From positions 1-38,065 of the forward strand of contig JABHDC010000164.1 in the NCBI GenBank assembly GCA_018673255.1: 38,065 bases of DNA. Direction: 5' to 3'. The position numbers and the translations under genes were made by a program. The notes beneath the pieces are model-generated. The model was not told the origin of the DNA. It ran no database searches and saw only the letters and a program-made list of their open reading frames with translations. This document shows, piece by piece, positions 16,662 to 23,786 of this stretch (position 1 is the first letter of the stretch; each line of letters starts with the position of its first letter). The stretch is from Gemmatimonadota bacterium. GTDB lineage: Bacteria; Latescibacterota; UBA2968; UBA8231.

Positions 16662-17966
16662 ATGGATCTGAATCGTCAGCCCCCGCGTCGACCCTCTAAC
16701 ACCGGTATGGGCGGCGTCGTCGGCCTGGCCCGCATGACCGACAAGGCGCGCGGTCATTGGGCCGAGCTCATCGGTGACTTCATTTACGGACAGAAGTCCG
16801 GCAGCGATGACGGCCTGCTCGAGTTTCTGAATACGACGGAGGAGGCCTTCCTCGAGTTGGCGATTTCCTCACCCGACGACGAACTGGCCCAGCAGGTCAT
16901 TGAGGCCAGTGGCCAGTCGGCGACGGAGATTGACACCTTCAATGGTGAGCAGCTGGCTCGTGAACCATTCGACGATCTGCACGTGCGTTTGCTCAAGGAG
17001 CGGATCGAGGCCTATGCCCCGGGTCAGACGGACATCACGACGGTGCTCAAGTCAATCGAGTTGGATGACTGGGGATGCTTTCGGGACACAGATCTGACGC
17101 AGGCCCCGCCGCGCACCGCCTATCTCAAGACCGTCCTGGGTGTTGTCGGTGCCGCGCGCATGGCCGACAAGGCACGGGCCTCTCACATCGACAAGCTCGG
17201 CGGACACTATCTCTACGGAGAGGCTTCCTACCTCGATCGGCAGATCCTCGAATTCCTCGGGACCGATCAGGCGACCTTCGAGGAAGGGGCATGGCGCAAT
17301 CCCAACGACGTGGAACTGGGGGAGTGGCTACTGGAGCGGATCAAGCCGCTCTCACCCGGAGCTGCCTCCATTTTCAATGCCCACATGAGTCTGCACGGTA
17401 TCACCTCACCGGGGTTCGAGGATAAGTTCGCCTCGCGACGTGATGAGGTCTGTGGCCCGGGCAGGGCCGACGTGACCACGTATTTCGAGTTGATGGATAT
17501 CGACGATCAGCAGCACTTCGGGATCGTCGACCTGGAGCGCCGACCGCCCCGATCCCCGTATGACGCCAGTCTCGCAGGCATCACTTCGCTGGCTCGCATG
17601 ATCGACAAGGGGCGAGCCCACATCGCCTCACGGCTGAGTGTGTATTACTTCGGTGAGGACTCTGGCTTCGATCGACAGATCCTCGAACACCTCGACATGA
17701 CACCCGACCAATTCACCGATGGGCTGCAGCAGCATGCCACGGATGAGGCCGTGCTCGGTTGGTTACAGCCACAGTTGGCCGCCGGGGCAGGCCAGGTCGA
17801 GTCCCTCAATGCCGTACTGCGAGGGTTATCACCGGACAATGTGCTCGACTTCCTGCGAGGTGCGGTTCGGAAACTTGATCCGGCCCGGACTGATATCGAC
17901 ACGTTCATGGCCTTCTCCGAACTCGACGATGTGGTCACCTTCGCGCGTCTGCACAGTCACGTGTAG
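16662..17966 (+). CDS. Triplicated DUF5069 protein
   Basis: A 434-residue cytoplasmic protein made of three tandem copies of a module of about 145 residues. Each begins with a Pro-rich lead and an ARMxDK(A/G)R signature: GLARMTDKARGHW (copy 1), GAARMADKARASH (from about residue 145) and SLARMIDKGRAHI (from about residue 292). Each continues with a GDFIYG, GHYLYG or VYYFGE segment, an acidic-aromatic helix and a closing PG(Q/R)(T/A)D(I/V)TT or PARTDIDTF followed by ELDD. The module resembles DUF5069, usually a stand-alone single-domain protein, of unknown function. Copies 1 and 2 are not identical, so the triplication is not recent. First gene of a four-gene operon; the next starts 7 bp downstream. 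Confidence 0.85.
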   Translation: MDLNRQPPRRPSNTGMGGVVGLARMTDKARGHWAELIGDFIYGQKSGSDDGLLEFLNTTEEAFLELAISSPDDELAQQVIEASGQSATEIDTFNGEQLAREPFDDLHVRLLKERIEAYAPGQTDITTVLKSIELDDWGCFRDTDLTQAPPRTAYLKTVLGVVGAARMADKARASHIDKLGGHYLYGEASYLDRQILEFLGTDQATFEEGAWRNPNDVELGEWLLERIKPLSPGAASIFNAHMSLHGITSPGFEDKFASRRDEVCGPGRADVTTYFELMDIDDQQHFGIVDLERRPPRSPYDASLAGITSLARMIDKGRAHIASRLSVYYFGEDSGFDRQILEHLDMTPDQFTDGLQQHATDEAVLGWLQPQLAAGAGQVESLNAVLRGLSPDNVLDFLRGAVRKLDPARTDIDTFMAFSELDDVVTFARLHSHV

Positions 17967-17973
17967 AGGATCG

Positions 17974-18666
17974 ATGGCGCGTCCGCTGATTGGTATCACG
18001 ACCAGTTTCACCGATGGTGACAGACCCCGGCAAGTACTCGACAGCCACTACGTCGACGCCGTAGAGGCGGCCGGCGGGTGCCCGGTGCCGGTGGCGATGA
18101 CTTCATCTGTCGATGCGCTGGCCCCCCTGCTCGAAAGGCTCGATGGCCTGGTGATCACGGGCGGACCGGCAATCTGCGATGGTCTGATCGGTGAACTGCC
18201 CGACGATATATCGACGACGCCCTCACGCCGTCAGGAAGCGGATCTGATGAGCTTTGAGCTGTTGCAGAAACGGGATCGTCCGATCCTGGGGATCTGCTAC
18301 GGCATGCAGTTCATCAACGCCCGCTTCGGTGGCACGATCAATGCCGATCTGCAGGTCCATTTCGGGGCGGGGCCGCACTCGCCGTCGCGCCACGGTGGCC
18401 AGAATGTCTTTCACGAGATCCGCATCGAAGATGGCTCGCACGTGGCCACCGCGCTGGGCGGGGGTAGCTGCCGGGTCAACAGTTTTCACATTCAGTCAGT
18501 TGTCGATGTCGCCCCGGTGCTGCGTTGTACGGCCCGGAGCGAGGACGGCATCATCGAAGCATTGGAAACCGAAGATGGCAGGACCGTCGGCGTCCAGTTT
18601 CATCCCGAAAAGATGGGAGCAGATGGCGCCGGGCTTTTTCGCCAGCTCGTCGAGCGGGCGCGCTAA
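17974..18666 (+). CDS. Gamma-glutamyl-gamma-aminobutyrate hydrolase family protein (peptidase C26)
   Basis: A 230-residue class-I glutamine-amidotransferase-fold hydrolase, the family that splits gamma-glutamyl amides such as gamma-glutamyl-GABA or folate polyglutamates. The nucleophile is Cys108 in the elbow PILGICYGMQFIN, and the catalytic His is in VGVQFHPEKMG. The usual acidic oxyanion-side motif after TGG, often GGxDVxPxxY, is replaced by TGGPAICDGLIGELP, so substrate specificity may differ from PuuD. The ATG at 17974 is 7 bp after the DUF5069 stop. The open frame extends back to 17719 inside that gene, but the family N-terminus (RPLIGITTSF) begins exactly here. Confidence 0.88.
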   Translation: MARPLIGITTSFTDGDRPRQVLDSHYVDAVEAAGGCPVPVAMTSSVDALAPLLERLDGLVITGGPAICDGLIGELPDDISTTPSRRQEADLMSFELLQKRDRPILGICYGMQFINARFGGTINADLQVHFGAGPHSPSRHGGQNVFHEIRIEDGSHVATALGGGSCRVNSFHIQSVVDVAPVLRCTARSEDGIIEALETEDGRTVGVQFHPEKMGADGAGLFRQLVERAR

Positions 18667-18690
18667 TCAACACCAACAGCAGGAACGGTA

Positions 18691-19575
18691 ATGGATCTGC
18701 AGGATACGGCACCTCTGAAGCCGGAGGAGTGGCTGATCGGTGCTCTGGGAGTTTGGATGGGGACGCCAGCCGAGGGCTGGCGACGGCTGGGGCCTTTCAC
18801 ATACGTCACCAACGACGTTCACGTCGGCTGGTCAGAGGACTCCACGTCTCGCGTGCTCGTGGCAGGAGGTAACGGGCTGTGGCAGACGACGGGTGATCCA
18901 CAGCACCGCTGGGTGCAACTGCACGATGAGACACTGACAGAAGTCACGGCGGTCAGAGACACCAAGGATGGCGTTGTGGTGGCCGGCACCTACGGTGTTT
19001 CCTGTGCCACCCTCGACGATCTGGGCGTGCCGCGCTGGCAGAGCCAGACCGAAGATCGAGTGCCGGATGAACGTTTCACGAATACCTTGCAGATCGGCGA
19101 GGATGGCCTGCGACTGGCCGGCACCGAAGCGGGTGTCCTGATCAGTGAGGATGACGGCAGCAGCTGGCGATTGAGTGATCTGCGTGACACGGCAGTGCGT
19201 GCCTTGTGCCGCGTGGGCGATCGCTGGATGGCTGGCAGTGATACACGCGGTCTCTGGGCCAGCCTGGACGGACTCTCGTGGAAATCGGTGCCATCACCGA
19301 CAACGGCTGTCTTCTCCATTCATGCCGGTCGTCACCTTCTGCTGGGGGGATACGATGGGGTCTATGTGCAGCAGGGAGGCAGTGACAGCTGGCGTCGTGT
19401 GGGGCCGCGGGCGCTGATCCGGGCCCTGGGTGTGGATGACAGTGTCCCGAATGGTGTCTGGCTGGCAGGGGCGGATCCGGGTGGCCTGTGGGTATCCGAA
19501 GATGAGGGCGTCAGCTGGCAACGGACGGGTGACTTTGGCGCTGTGCACTGCATCTGTCCGGCGAGGGGGAACTGA
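18691..19575 (+). CDS. BNR/Asp-box beta-propeller protein
   Basis: A 294-residue cytoplasmic propeller. Asp-box motifs are seen as SEDDGSSW and SEDEGVSW, with degenerate versions elsewhere (TTGDPQHRW, SLDGLSW). Repeated blade-like segments have the pattern V-x-A-G-x-x-x-G-[LV] (VLVAGGNGLW, VVVAGTYGV, LLLGGYDGVYV, VWLAGADPGGLW). This resembles sialidase-like and Ycf48-like propellers; catalytic sialidase residues cannot be confirmed. A binding or scaffolding role is as likely as an enzymatic one. It is the third gene of the operon, 24 bp after the hydrolase and 1 bp before the next start. Confidence 0.8.
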   Translation: MDLQDTAPLKPEEWLIGALGVWMGTPAEGWRRLGPFTYVTNDVHVGWSEDSTSRVLVAGGNGLWQTTGDPQHRWVQLHDETLTEVTAVRDTKDGVVVAGTYGVSCATLDDLGVPRWQSQTEDRVPDERFTNTLQIGEDGLRLAGTEAGVLISEDDGSSWRLSDLRDTAVRALCRVGDRWMAGSDTRGLWASLDGLSWKSVPSPTTAVFSIHAGRHLLLGGYDGVYVQQGGSDSWRRVGPRALIRALGVDDSVPNGVWLAGADPGGLWVSEDEGVSWQRTGDFGAVHCICPARGN

Positions 19576-19576
19576 C

Positions 19577-21391
19577 GTGGTGGATCAAGCGCAGTACGAG
19601 CAAGAAGTCGATACACGGGCGCAGGAGATTCTGTCCGCCGCCGCCCGATCTGAGCAGGACAGCATGTGGTCCATCCACGCCAAGCTGGCGACTCACGAAG
19701 ACCCGGCTCAACTGGGCGATCAGGTGATGGCCTCTGTGGAGCGAACGATCAATGAGATCATTCCCGGGGGAGAGGGCGCCCGATTCGGTGGCCCATTCCA
19801 CGTGCTACCGGCCATGTTGCTGCTGTGTCGCTGGGAATCAGTGATGCCGGCGGCAGCCATCGAGCGGATCCGAGAGTTCTTCGTGAACGGAGTCCTCGTC
19901 CGGGGAAACACCGAGAATCACTGGCTCATGTTCTATGCGGGAAATCTGCTGGCAGCTGAACGCTGGGAAGATGAGTCGCTCTTCTGGGATGGTCGCCCGC
20001 CGGAGGTGATGCGACGTGAGGCCACACGCTGGATTCTTGGAACGATCGACCGCACCGCTCGCATCGGGCACCATGAATACGATTCACCCGGCTACCATGT
20101 CGAACACATGGCGCCTCTCATTGGCCTCTACGAACACACACGTGATAAACATCTGCGCGAGCAGTTGGAGCGCGTGTTGACGCTGATGGTGGCGGACATG
20201 GCGCTGGAGTATTTCAAGGGATCCTGGGCGGGAAGTCACTCCCGTGAAGGGTATCGGGAAAACACATGGACGCGTGTCGGGCCGATCCAGACGTTGCAGT
20301 ATCTCTTCCTCGGCGGAGAGGACTTCAACGAGGATTACCACGTCCACCACTATGCAGTGTCCGCCACGGCCTCTGCCTATCGCCCACCGGCGATGTTCGC
20401 CGATATCGCGTGGGACCGATCTGAGCCGCACGTGGTGCGCAAGACAAAGGCACCTCGCAACATCATTCGTCATGCGCCTGATCAGGCCGGCCCCATCTAC
20501 AAGACGACGTATATGAGTCGTTCCTTCGCCCTCGGTTCAGCACAGATCAATCTGCCCGGATCCTCTGCCGGTCCGATCGATCTGGTGTCATGGGATCTGA
20601 CGTGGTCAGCACCAAAACATCAGGGCAAGATCGGCTGCAACCACCCATTCCAGGGGCCGGAGCGTTTCAGTGCTTTCCTCGGCCCGCATCCACAGAATGC
20701 GCGACGCGACATTGGCGGCGGCAAGCCTTACCTGCAGTCCTTGGATCGGCTCTTTGGTGCGTCGCCCTTCGAGCGCATGCTGCAGCACGAGGGTGCGATC
20801 GTTCTCCTGTACCAGATTCCCGAGCAGGATGAGGCGCCATTCGTGAATCTGTTTCTGCCCAATGACACCGACTGGCTCGAGCGGGATGGCTGGTTGTTCG
20901 GCGATCAGGGTGACTTCCACGTCGGCGTGCGTCCCATCGGACCCTGGCACTGGGAGCGAATTCGCGTGGCGCGCAACGACTCGATCATGGTCTCCCATGG
21001 TGACATGATCGACGGCTGGTTGCTGCGCATCCGTGATCTGAACGCGGGACTTGCCCTCGAAGCGGTTGAGGCGAGTGACGTGGCGTCCTTTAAGTCCTTC
21101 TGCGAGCGTCGGGCGACACTCGATGTCGACCTGAGTCGCTGGCCGGAGGGCAACACAGTCGCCATGCAGAGCCTGTCGGGGACGCGCATGGAGATCACCT
21201 ACGACGGCGATCACCGGATCGATGGTGAGCGCGTGAACTACGACTCGTGGCCCCTCTACGAGGCGCCCAGTGGTACCCACGCTGAAGTGGGCTCGGGGAA
21301 AATGCACTTTGCCCACGGCCAGGACGTGGTCGACGTGGACTTTGGCATCGATCCGAATTCGCCAATGTCACCAATGCGGGTAATTGGTTAA
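19577..21391 (+). CDS. Polysaccharide-lyase-like protein (alpha/alpha toroid plus beta sandwich)
   Basis: A 604-residue protein without a signal peptide. The GTG at 19577 is chosen because it lies 1 bp after the upstream stop behind the strong site GAGGGGGA; the open frame extends to 19430 inside the previous gene. The N-terminal half (to about residue 330) is helical, with aromatic/His motifs (NTENHWLMFYAGNLLAAERW, HHEYDSPGYHVEHMAPLIGL, WAGSHSREGY). The C-terminal half is strand-rich (GAIVLLYQIPEQDEAPFVNL, GPWHWERIRVARNDS). This layout resembles alginate-lyase and heparinase-type lyases and related unclassified proteins. The Asn-His and Tyr/His clusters are candidate catalytic residues, but no family is assigned. 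Last gene of the operon; its stop is inside a hairpin. Confidence 0.75.
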   Translation: MVDQAQYEQEVDTRAQEILSAAARSEQDSMWSIHAKLATHEDPAQLGDQVMASVERTINEIIPGGEGARFGGPFHVLPAMLLLCRWESVMPAAAIERIREFFVNGVLVRGNTENHWLMFYAGNLLAAERWEDESLFWDGRPPEVMRREATRWILGTIDRTARIGHHEYDSPGYHVEHMAPLIGLYEHTRDKHLREQLERVLTLMVADMALEYFKGSWAGSHSREGYRENTWTRVGPIQTLQYLFLGGEDFNEDYHVHHYAVSATASAYRPPAMFADIAWDRSEPHVVRKTKAPRNIIRHAPDQAGPIYKTTYMSRSFALGSAQINLPGSSAGPIDLVSWDLTWSAPKHQGKIGCNHPFQGPERFSAFLGPHPQNARRDIGGGKPYLQSLDRLFGASPFERMLQHEGAIVLLYQIPEQDEAPFVNLFLPNDTDWLERDGWLFGDQGDFHVGVRPIGPWHWERIRVARNDSIMVSHGDMIDGWLLRIRDLNAGLALEAVEASDVASFKSFCERRATLDVDLSRWPEGNTVAMQSLSGTRMEITYDGDHRIDGERVNYDSWPLYEAPSGTHAEVGSGKMHFAHGQDVVDVDFGIDPNSPMSPMRVIG

Positions 21392-21420
21392 GACTCGGTA
21401 CAGCCAAGTCTCAACCAATT
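21382..21420. repeat. Hairpin 1 after the lyase-like gene
   Basis: AATTGGTTAAGACT (21382-21395) pairs with AGTCTCAACCAATT (21407-21420), 13 of 14 positions, around an 11-base loop. The TAA stop of the lyase-like gene is inside the left arm. There is no T-run afterwards, so it may be an mRNA 3'-end stabiliser or part of a repeat element. Confidence 0.75.
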
Positions 21421-21425
21421 CCTTT

Positions 21426-21466
21426 GGAGTTTGGGACACGCATAACTGCCGCGTGTCCCAAACTCC
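21426..21466. repeat. Hairpin 2, perfect 16-bp stem
   Basis: GGAGTTTGGGACACGC (21426-21441) and GCGTGTCCCAAACTCC (21451-21466) are exact reverse complements around a 9-base loop. It lies between two convergent genes and could act as a bidirectional terminator, although a U-tract is lacking on both strands. With hairpin 1 only five bases away, the pair may be one repeat element. Confidence 0.8.
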
Positions 21467-21572
21467 GGGTAGTGAGTTGCCGCGCAGACTGTCACGATAC
21501 TGGGCATTTGCGTCCTGCCTTCGATCCGCGCCTTCAAGCGCCCATCCCACGTCGGGCAGATGATCCCTGCCT

Positions 21573-22253
21573 TCAGCGCCAGCGTTTCCCGTCTTGCTGG
21601 CTGGGGACCTGGACGAGGCGGTCCTCTTCGTAGAGATAGGCTGTGAGTTGGCCGCCGTAGATGCAGCCCGAATCTAGGCCGAGGATGTGTGGCCTTTCTT
21701 CGGGCGCGTGGCGTTTGACGACGAGGCCGCCAGGGGCGTCGTGGCCGAAGATGATCATGCGGTCGTCGAAAGGTTCGATAACGTCGTGCCAGCGTGGGCC
21801 TTTGATGCCATCGGTGGGTGGCCACGTCCGTATGGTGATGAATTGCTGGCGTGAGGTGCCGTCCACACCCACAAGGGGGTGGATGCCGGCGTGGACGAGG
21901 AGGAATCGTTCCTCGTCGATCTTCAGCGGCACCGACTGCAACCAGGGGTGCAACATGTCGAAGACCGGGCGCAGGGCGTTGTAGCAGGCCTTCTGATCCG
22001 GTTTCTTGAAGCGGGGCTTGTCACCGGCCGCATGCGCATCCAGCTGCAGCAGCAGTCTGGCGTCGTGGTTGCCCAGGACCATTTCGGCACCGGTTGCGAG
22101 GATGAGTTCCCACACCCTCAAGGGGTCGGGGCCGCGACTGAAGGCATCGCCGGCCAGTAGCAGGCGGTCTCGTCCGGTGTAGCCGATGGTCTCGAGCAAG
22201 GTCTCGAATTCGGCGGCACAGCCGTGCAGGTCGCCGACGAAGATCGTCCTCAT
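21573..22253 (-). CDS. Calcineurin-like (PPP family) metallophosphatase
   Basis: A 226-residue phosphoesterase of the ApaH/PrpE/PPP group. Dimetal motifs are seen in order: GDLHGC (residues about 7-12), GDAFSRGP, GNHD, then LLVHAGIH and IFGHDAP. The second motif is normally GDxxDRGP; here Ser replaces the Asp before RG, a departure from the family core, while the metal-bridging Asp of GD is kept. Substrates in this family range from phosphoproteins to dinucleoside polyphosphates and cannot be told apart here. The ATG at 22253 places the first motif at the very N-terminus, as usual; the frame upstream of it is not protein-like. Divergent from the sulfatase-maturase operon. Confidence 0.87.
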   Translation of the reverse strand: MRTIFVGDLHGCAAEFETLLETIGYTGRDRLLLAGDAFSRGPDPLRVWELILATGAEMVLGNHDARLLLQLDAHAAGDKPRFKKPDQKACYNALRPVFDMLHPWLQSVPLKIDEERFLLVHAGIHPLVGVDGTSRQQFITIRTWPPTDGIKGPRWHDVIEPFDDRMIIFGHDAPGGLVVKRHAPEERPHILGLDSGCIYGGQLTAYLYEEDRLVQVPSQQDGKRWR

Positions 22254-22289
22254 CTGCTGCCCATTCCATTCATCTTGTACTGTCTCACA

Positions 22290-22318
22290 TTGATCCTCTC
22301 GAGGCGACCGCGTATCAT
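22290..22318 (+). promoter_or_regulatory. Promoter of the maturase-nitrile hydratase operon
   Basis: TTGATC (22290-22295) and TATCAT (22313-22318) are exactly 17 bp apart. Transcription would begin near 22325, about 75 bases before the first ATG at 22400. The -10 box is the centre of an inverted repeat. Confidence 0.6.
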
Positions 22319-22328
22319 ACGCGGTTGC
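22304..22328. promoter_or_regulatory. Operator-like palindrome over the -10 box
   Basis: CCGCGTAT-C-ATACGCGG (22308-22324) is a perfect inverted repeat about a single central base. The symmetry extends to 25 bp (22304-22328) with one mismatched pair. Its position on the -10 element is where a dimeric repressor would block the operon, and it also lies upstream of the divergent phosphatase gene. Confidence 0.6.
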
Positions 22329-22399
22329 TGCTACGCGGTCCACGTTCGGCCACTGAGAAACACCGGCCATCCTCCAATCGGCTCGACAATCCTGCTTAC

Positions 22400-23746
22400 A
22401 TGACTCAGGCCCAGACCAACGCACCCTCCGCCTGCCACGTAATGGCCAAGCCCTCGGGTTCGGTCTGCAATATCGACTGCAAATACTGCTTCTATCTGGA
22501 GAAGGAGAAGCTCTACCCCGACGCGAAGCGCAACTGGCGCATGAGTGACGAGGTACTCGAACTCTACGTGAGGCAGTATATCGAGGCACAGGACGTGCCG
22601 GCGGCGAATTTCGCATGGCAAGGTGGTGAACCGACGTTGCTTGGCGTGGAGTTCTTCCGTCGTGCCGTCGAATTGCAGCAGAAATATGCCGATGGGAAGA
22701 CGATCACCAACGCATTCCAGACCAATGGGATCCTGCTCGACGACGAGTGGGGGAGTTTCCTGGCTGAGAATGACTTTCTCGTTGGGCTCTCAATCGACGG
22801 ACCGCAGGAATTCCACGACAGGTACCGTGTCGACAAGGGACAGAAGCCGACATTCGATCGTGTCATGGCGGGGCTCGAGGTGCTCAAGAAGCACAAGGTT
22901 GAGTTCAACACGCTCACGGTCCTGCAGAATCACAATGCCGAACACCCGGTCGAGGTCTATCGCTTCCTCAAACAGATCGGTTCCGGCTTCATGCAGTTCA
23001 TCCCCATCGTCGAGCGTATTGCCGAGGATCCGGGCCCCGAAGGGCTCGCCCTGGTGGATCCGACGCATGAAGGGGGTGCCAAGGTGGCACGCTGGTCTGT
23101 GGGACCGACCCAATACGGTCGTTTCCTCTGCCGTGTTTTCGACGAATGGGTACGCCGCGATGTGGGCGAAAGCTTCGTGCAGATCTTCGATGTCAGCCTT
23201 GGCAGTTTTCTCGGCCAGGATGCCAGCCTGTGTATTTTCGCCGAGAAGTGCGGCAAGGCGCTGATCATCGAGCACAATGGTGATCTGTATTCCTGCGACC
23301 ACTTCGTCTATCCCGAATACAATCTTGGCAATGTGGCGGACCTCACGATTCGTGATATGGTCGCCTCAGACCAGCAGACGACATTCGGTGACGACAAGAA
23401 GGACACGCTACCGAAGTATTGCCGGGAGTGCGACTTCCGCTTTGCCTGCAATGGCGGTTGCCCCAAGCAGAGATTCGACCGCACGCCGGATGGCGAAGGC
23501 GGGCTCAACTATCTGTGCAAGGGCTACAAGATGTATTTCGCGCATATTGCTCCGTATATGCAGTTCATGGCCAACGAGTTGCGTCACCAGCGGCCAGCAG
23601 GAGCGGTGATGGAATGGGCAAAGCAGCGGGACGAGGCGCGTGCGCCGGCCAGACTGCCGGGGCGCAACGATCCTTGCCCCTGTGGTAGCGGGCGGAAATA
23701 CAAGCGTTGTTGTGGTGTCTCCGCCGATGCGGCGGCGGCCAGTTGA
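22400..23746 (+). CDS. Anaerobic sulfatase-maturase-like radical SAM/SPASM enzyme with SEC-C tail
   Basis: A 448-residue radical SAM enzyme resembling anSME, which oxidises a Cys or Ser in sulfatases to formylglycine. The SAM-binding cluster motif is C-x3-C-x2-C (CNIDCKYC) near residue 33. WQGGEPTLLG follows, the typical GGEP strand. A C-terminal SPASM region has cysteines for two further clusters (FAEKCGKALI, LYSCDHF, YCRECDFRFACNGGCPKQRF). The last 25 residues form a SEC-C zinc motif (NDPCPCGSGRKYKRCCG), not part of the core enzyme. The ATG at 22400 fits the family N-terminus (SACHVMAKPSGSVCN). No sulfatase gene is in the window. It is the first gene of the operon that continues to the nitrile-hydratase-family genes, 40 bp before the next start. 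Confidence 0.9.
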   Translation: MTQAQTNAPSACHVMAKPSGSVCNIDCKYCFYLEKEKLYPDAKRNWRMSDEVLELYVRQYIEAQDVPAANFAWQGGEPTLLGVEFFRRAVELQQKYADGKTITNAFQTNGILLDDEWGSFLAENDFLVGLSIDGPQEFHDRYRVDKGQKPTFDRVMAGLEVLKKHKVEFNTLTVLQNHNAEHPVEVYRFLKQIGSGFMQFIPIVERIAEDPGPEGLALVDPTHEGGAKVARWSVGPTQYGRFLCRVFDEWVRRDVGESFVQIFDVSLGSFLGQDASLCIFAEKCGKALIIEHNGDLYSCDHFVYPEYNLGNVADLTIRDMVASDQQTTFGDDKKDTLPKYCRECDFRFACNGGCPKQRFDRTPDGEGGLNYLCKGYKMYFAHIAPYMQFMANELRHQRPAGAVMEWAKQRDEARAPARLPGRNDPCPCGSGRKYKRCCGVSADAAAAS

Positions 23747-23786
23747 GAATCGAGTACAAACACCGGGACGTGGAGGAGGAATCGAG

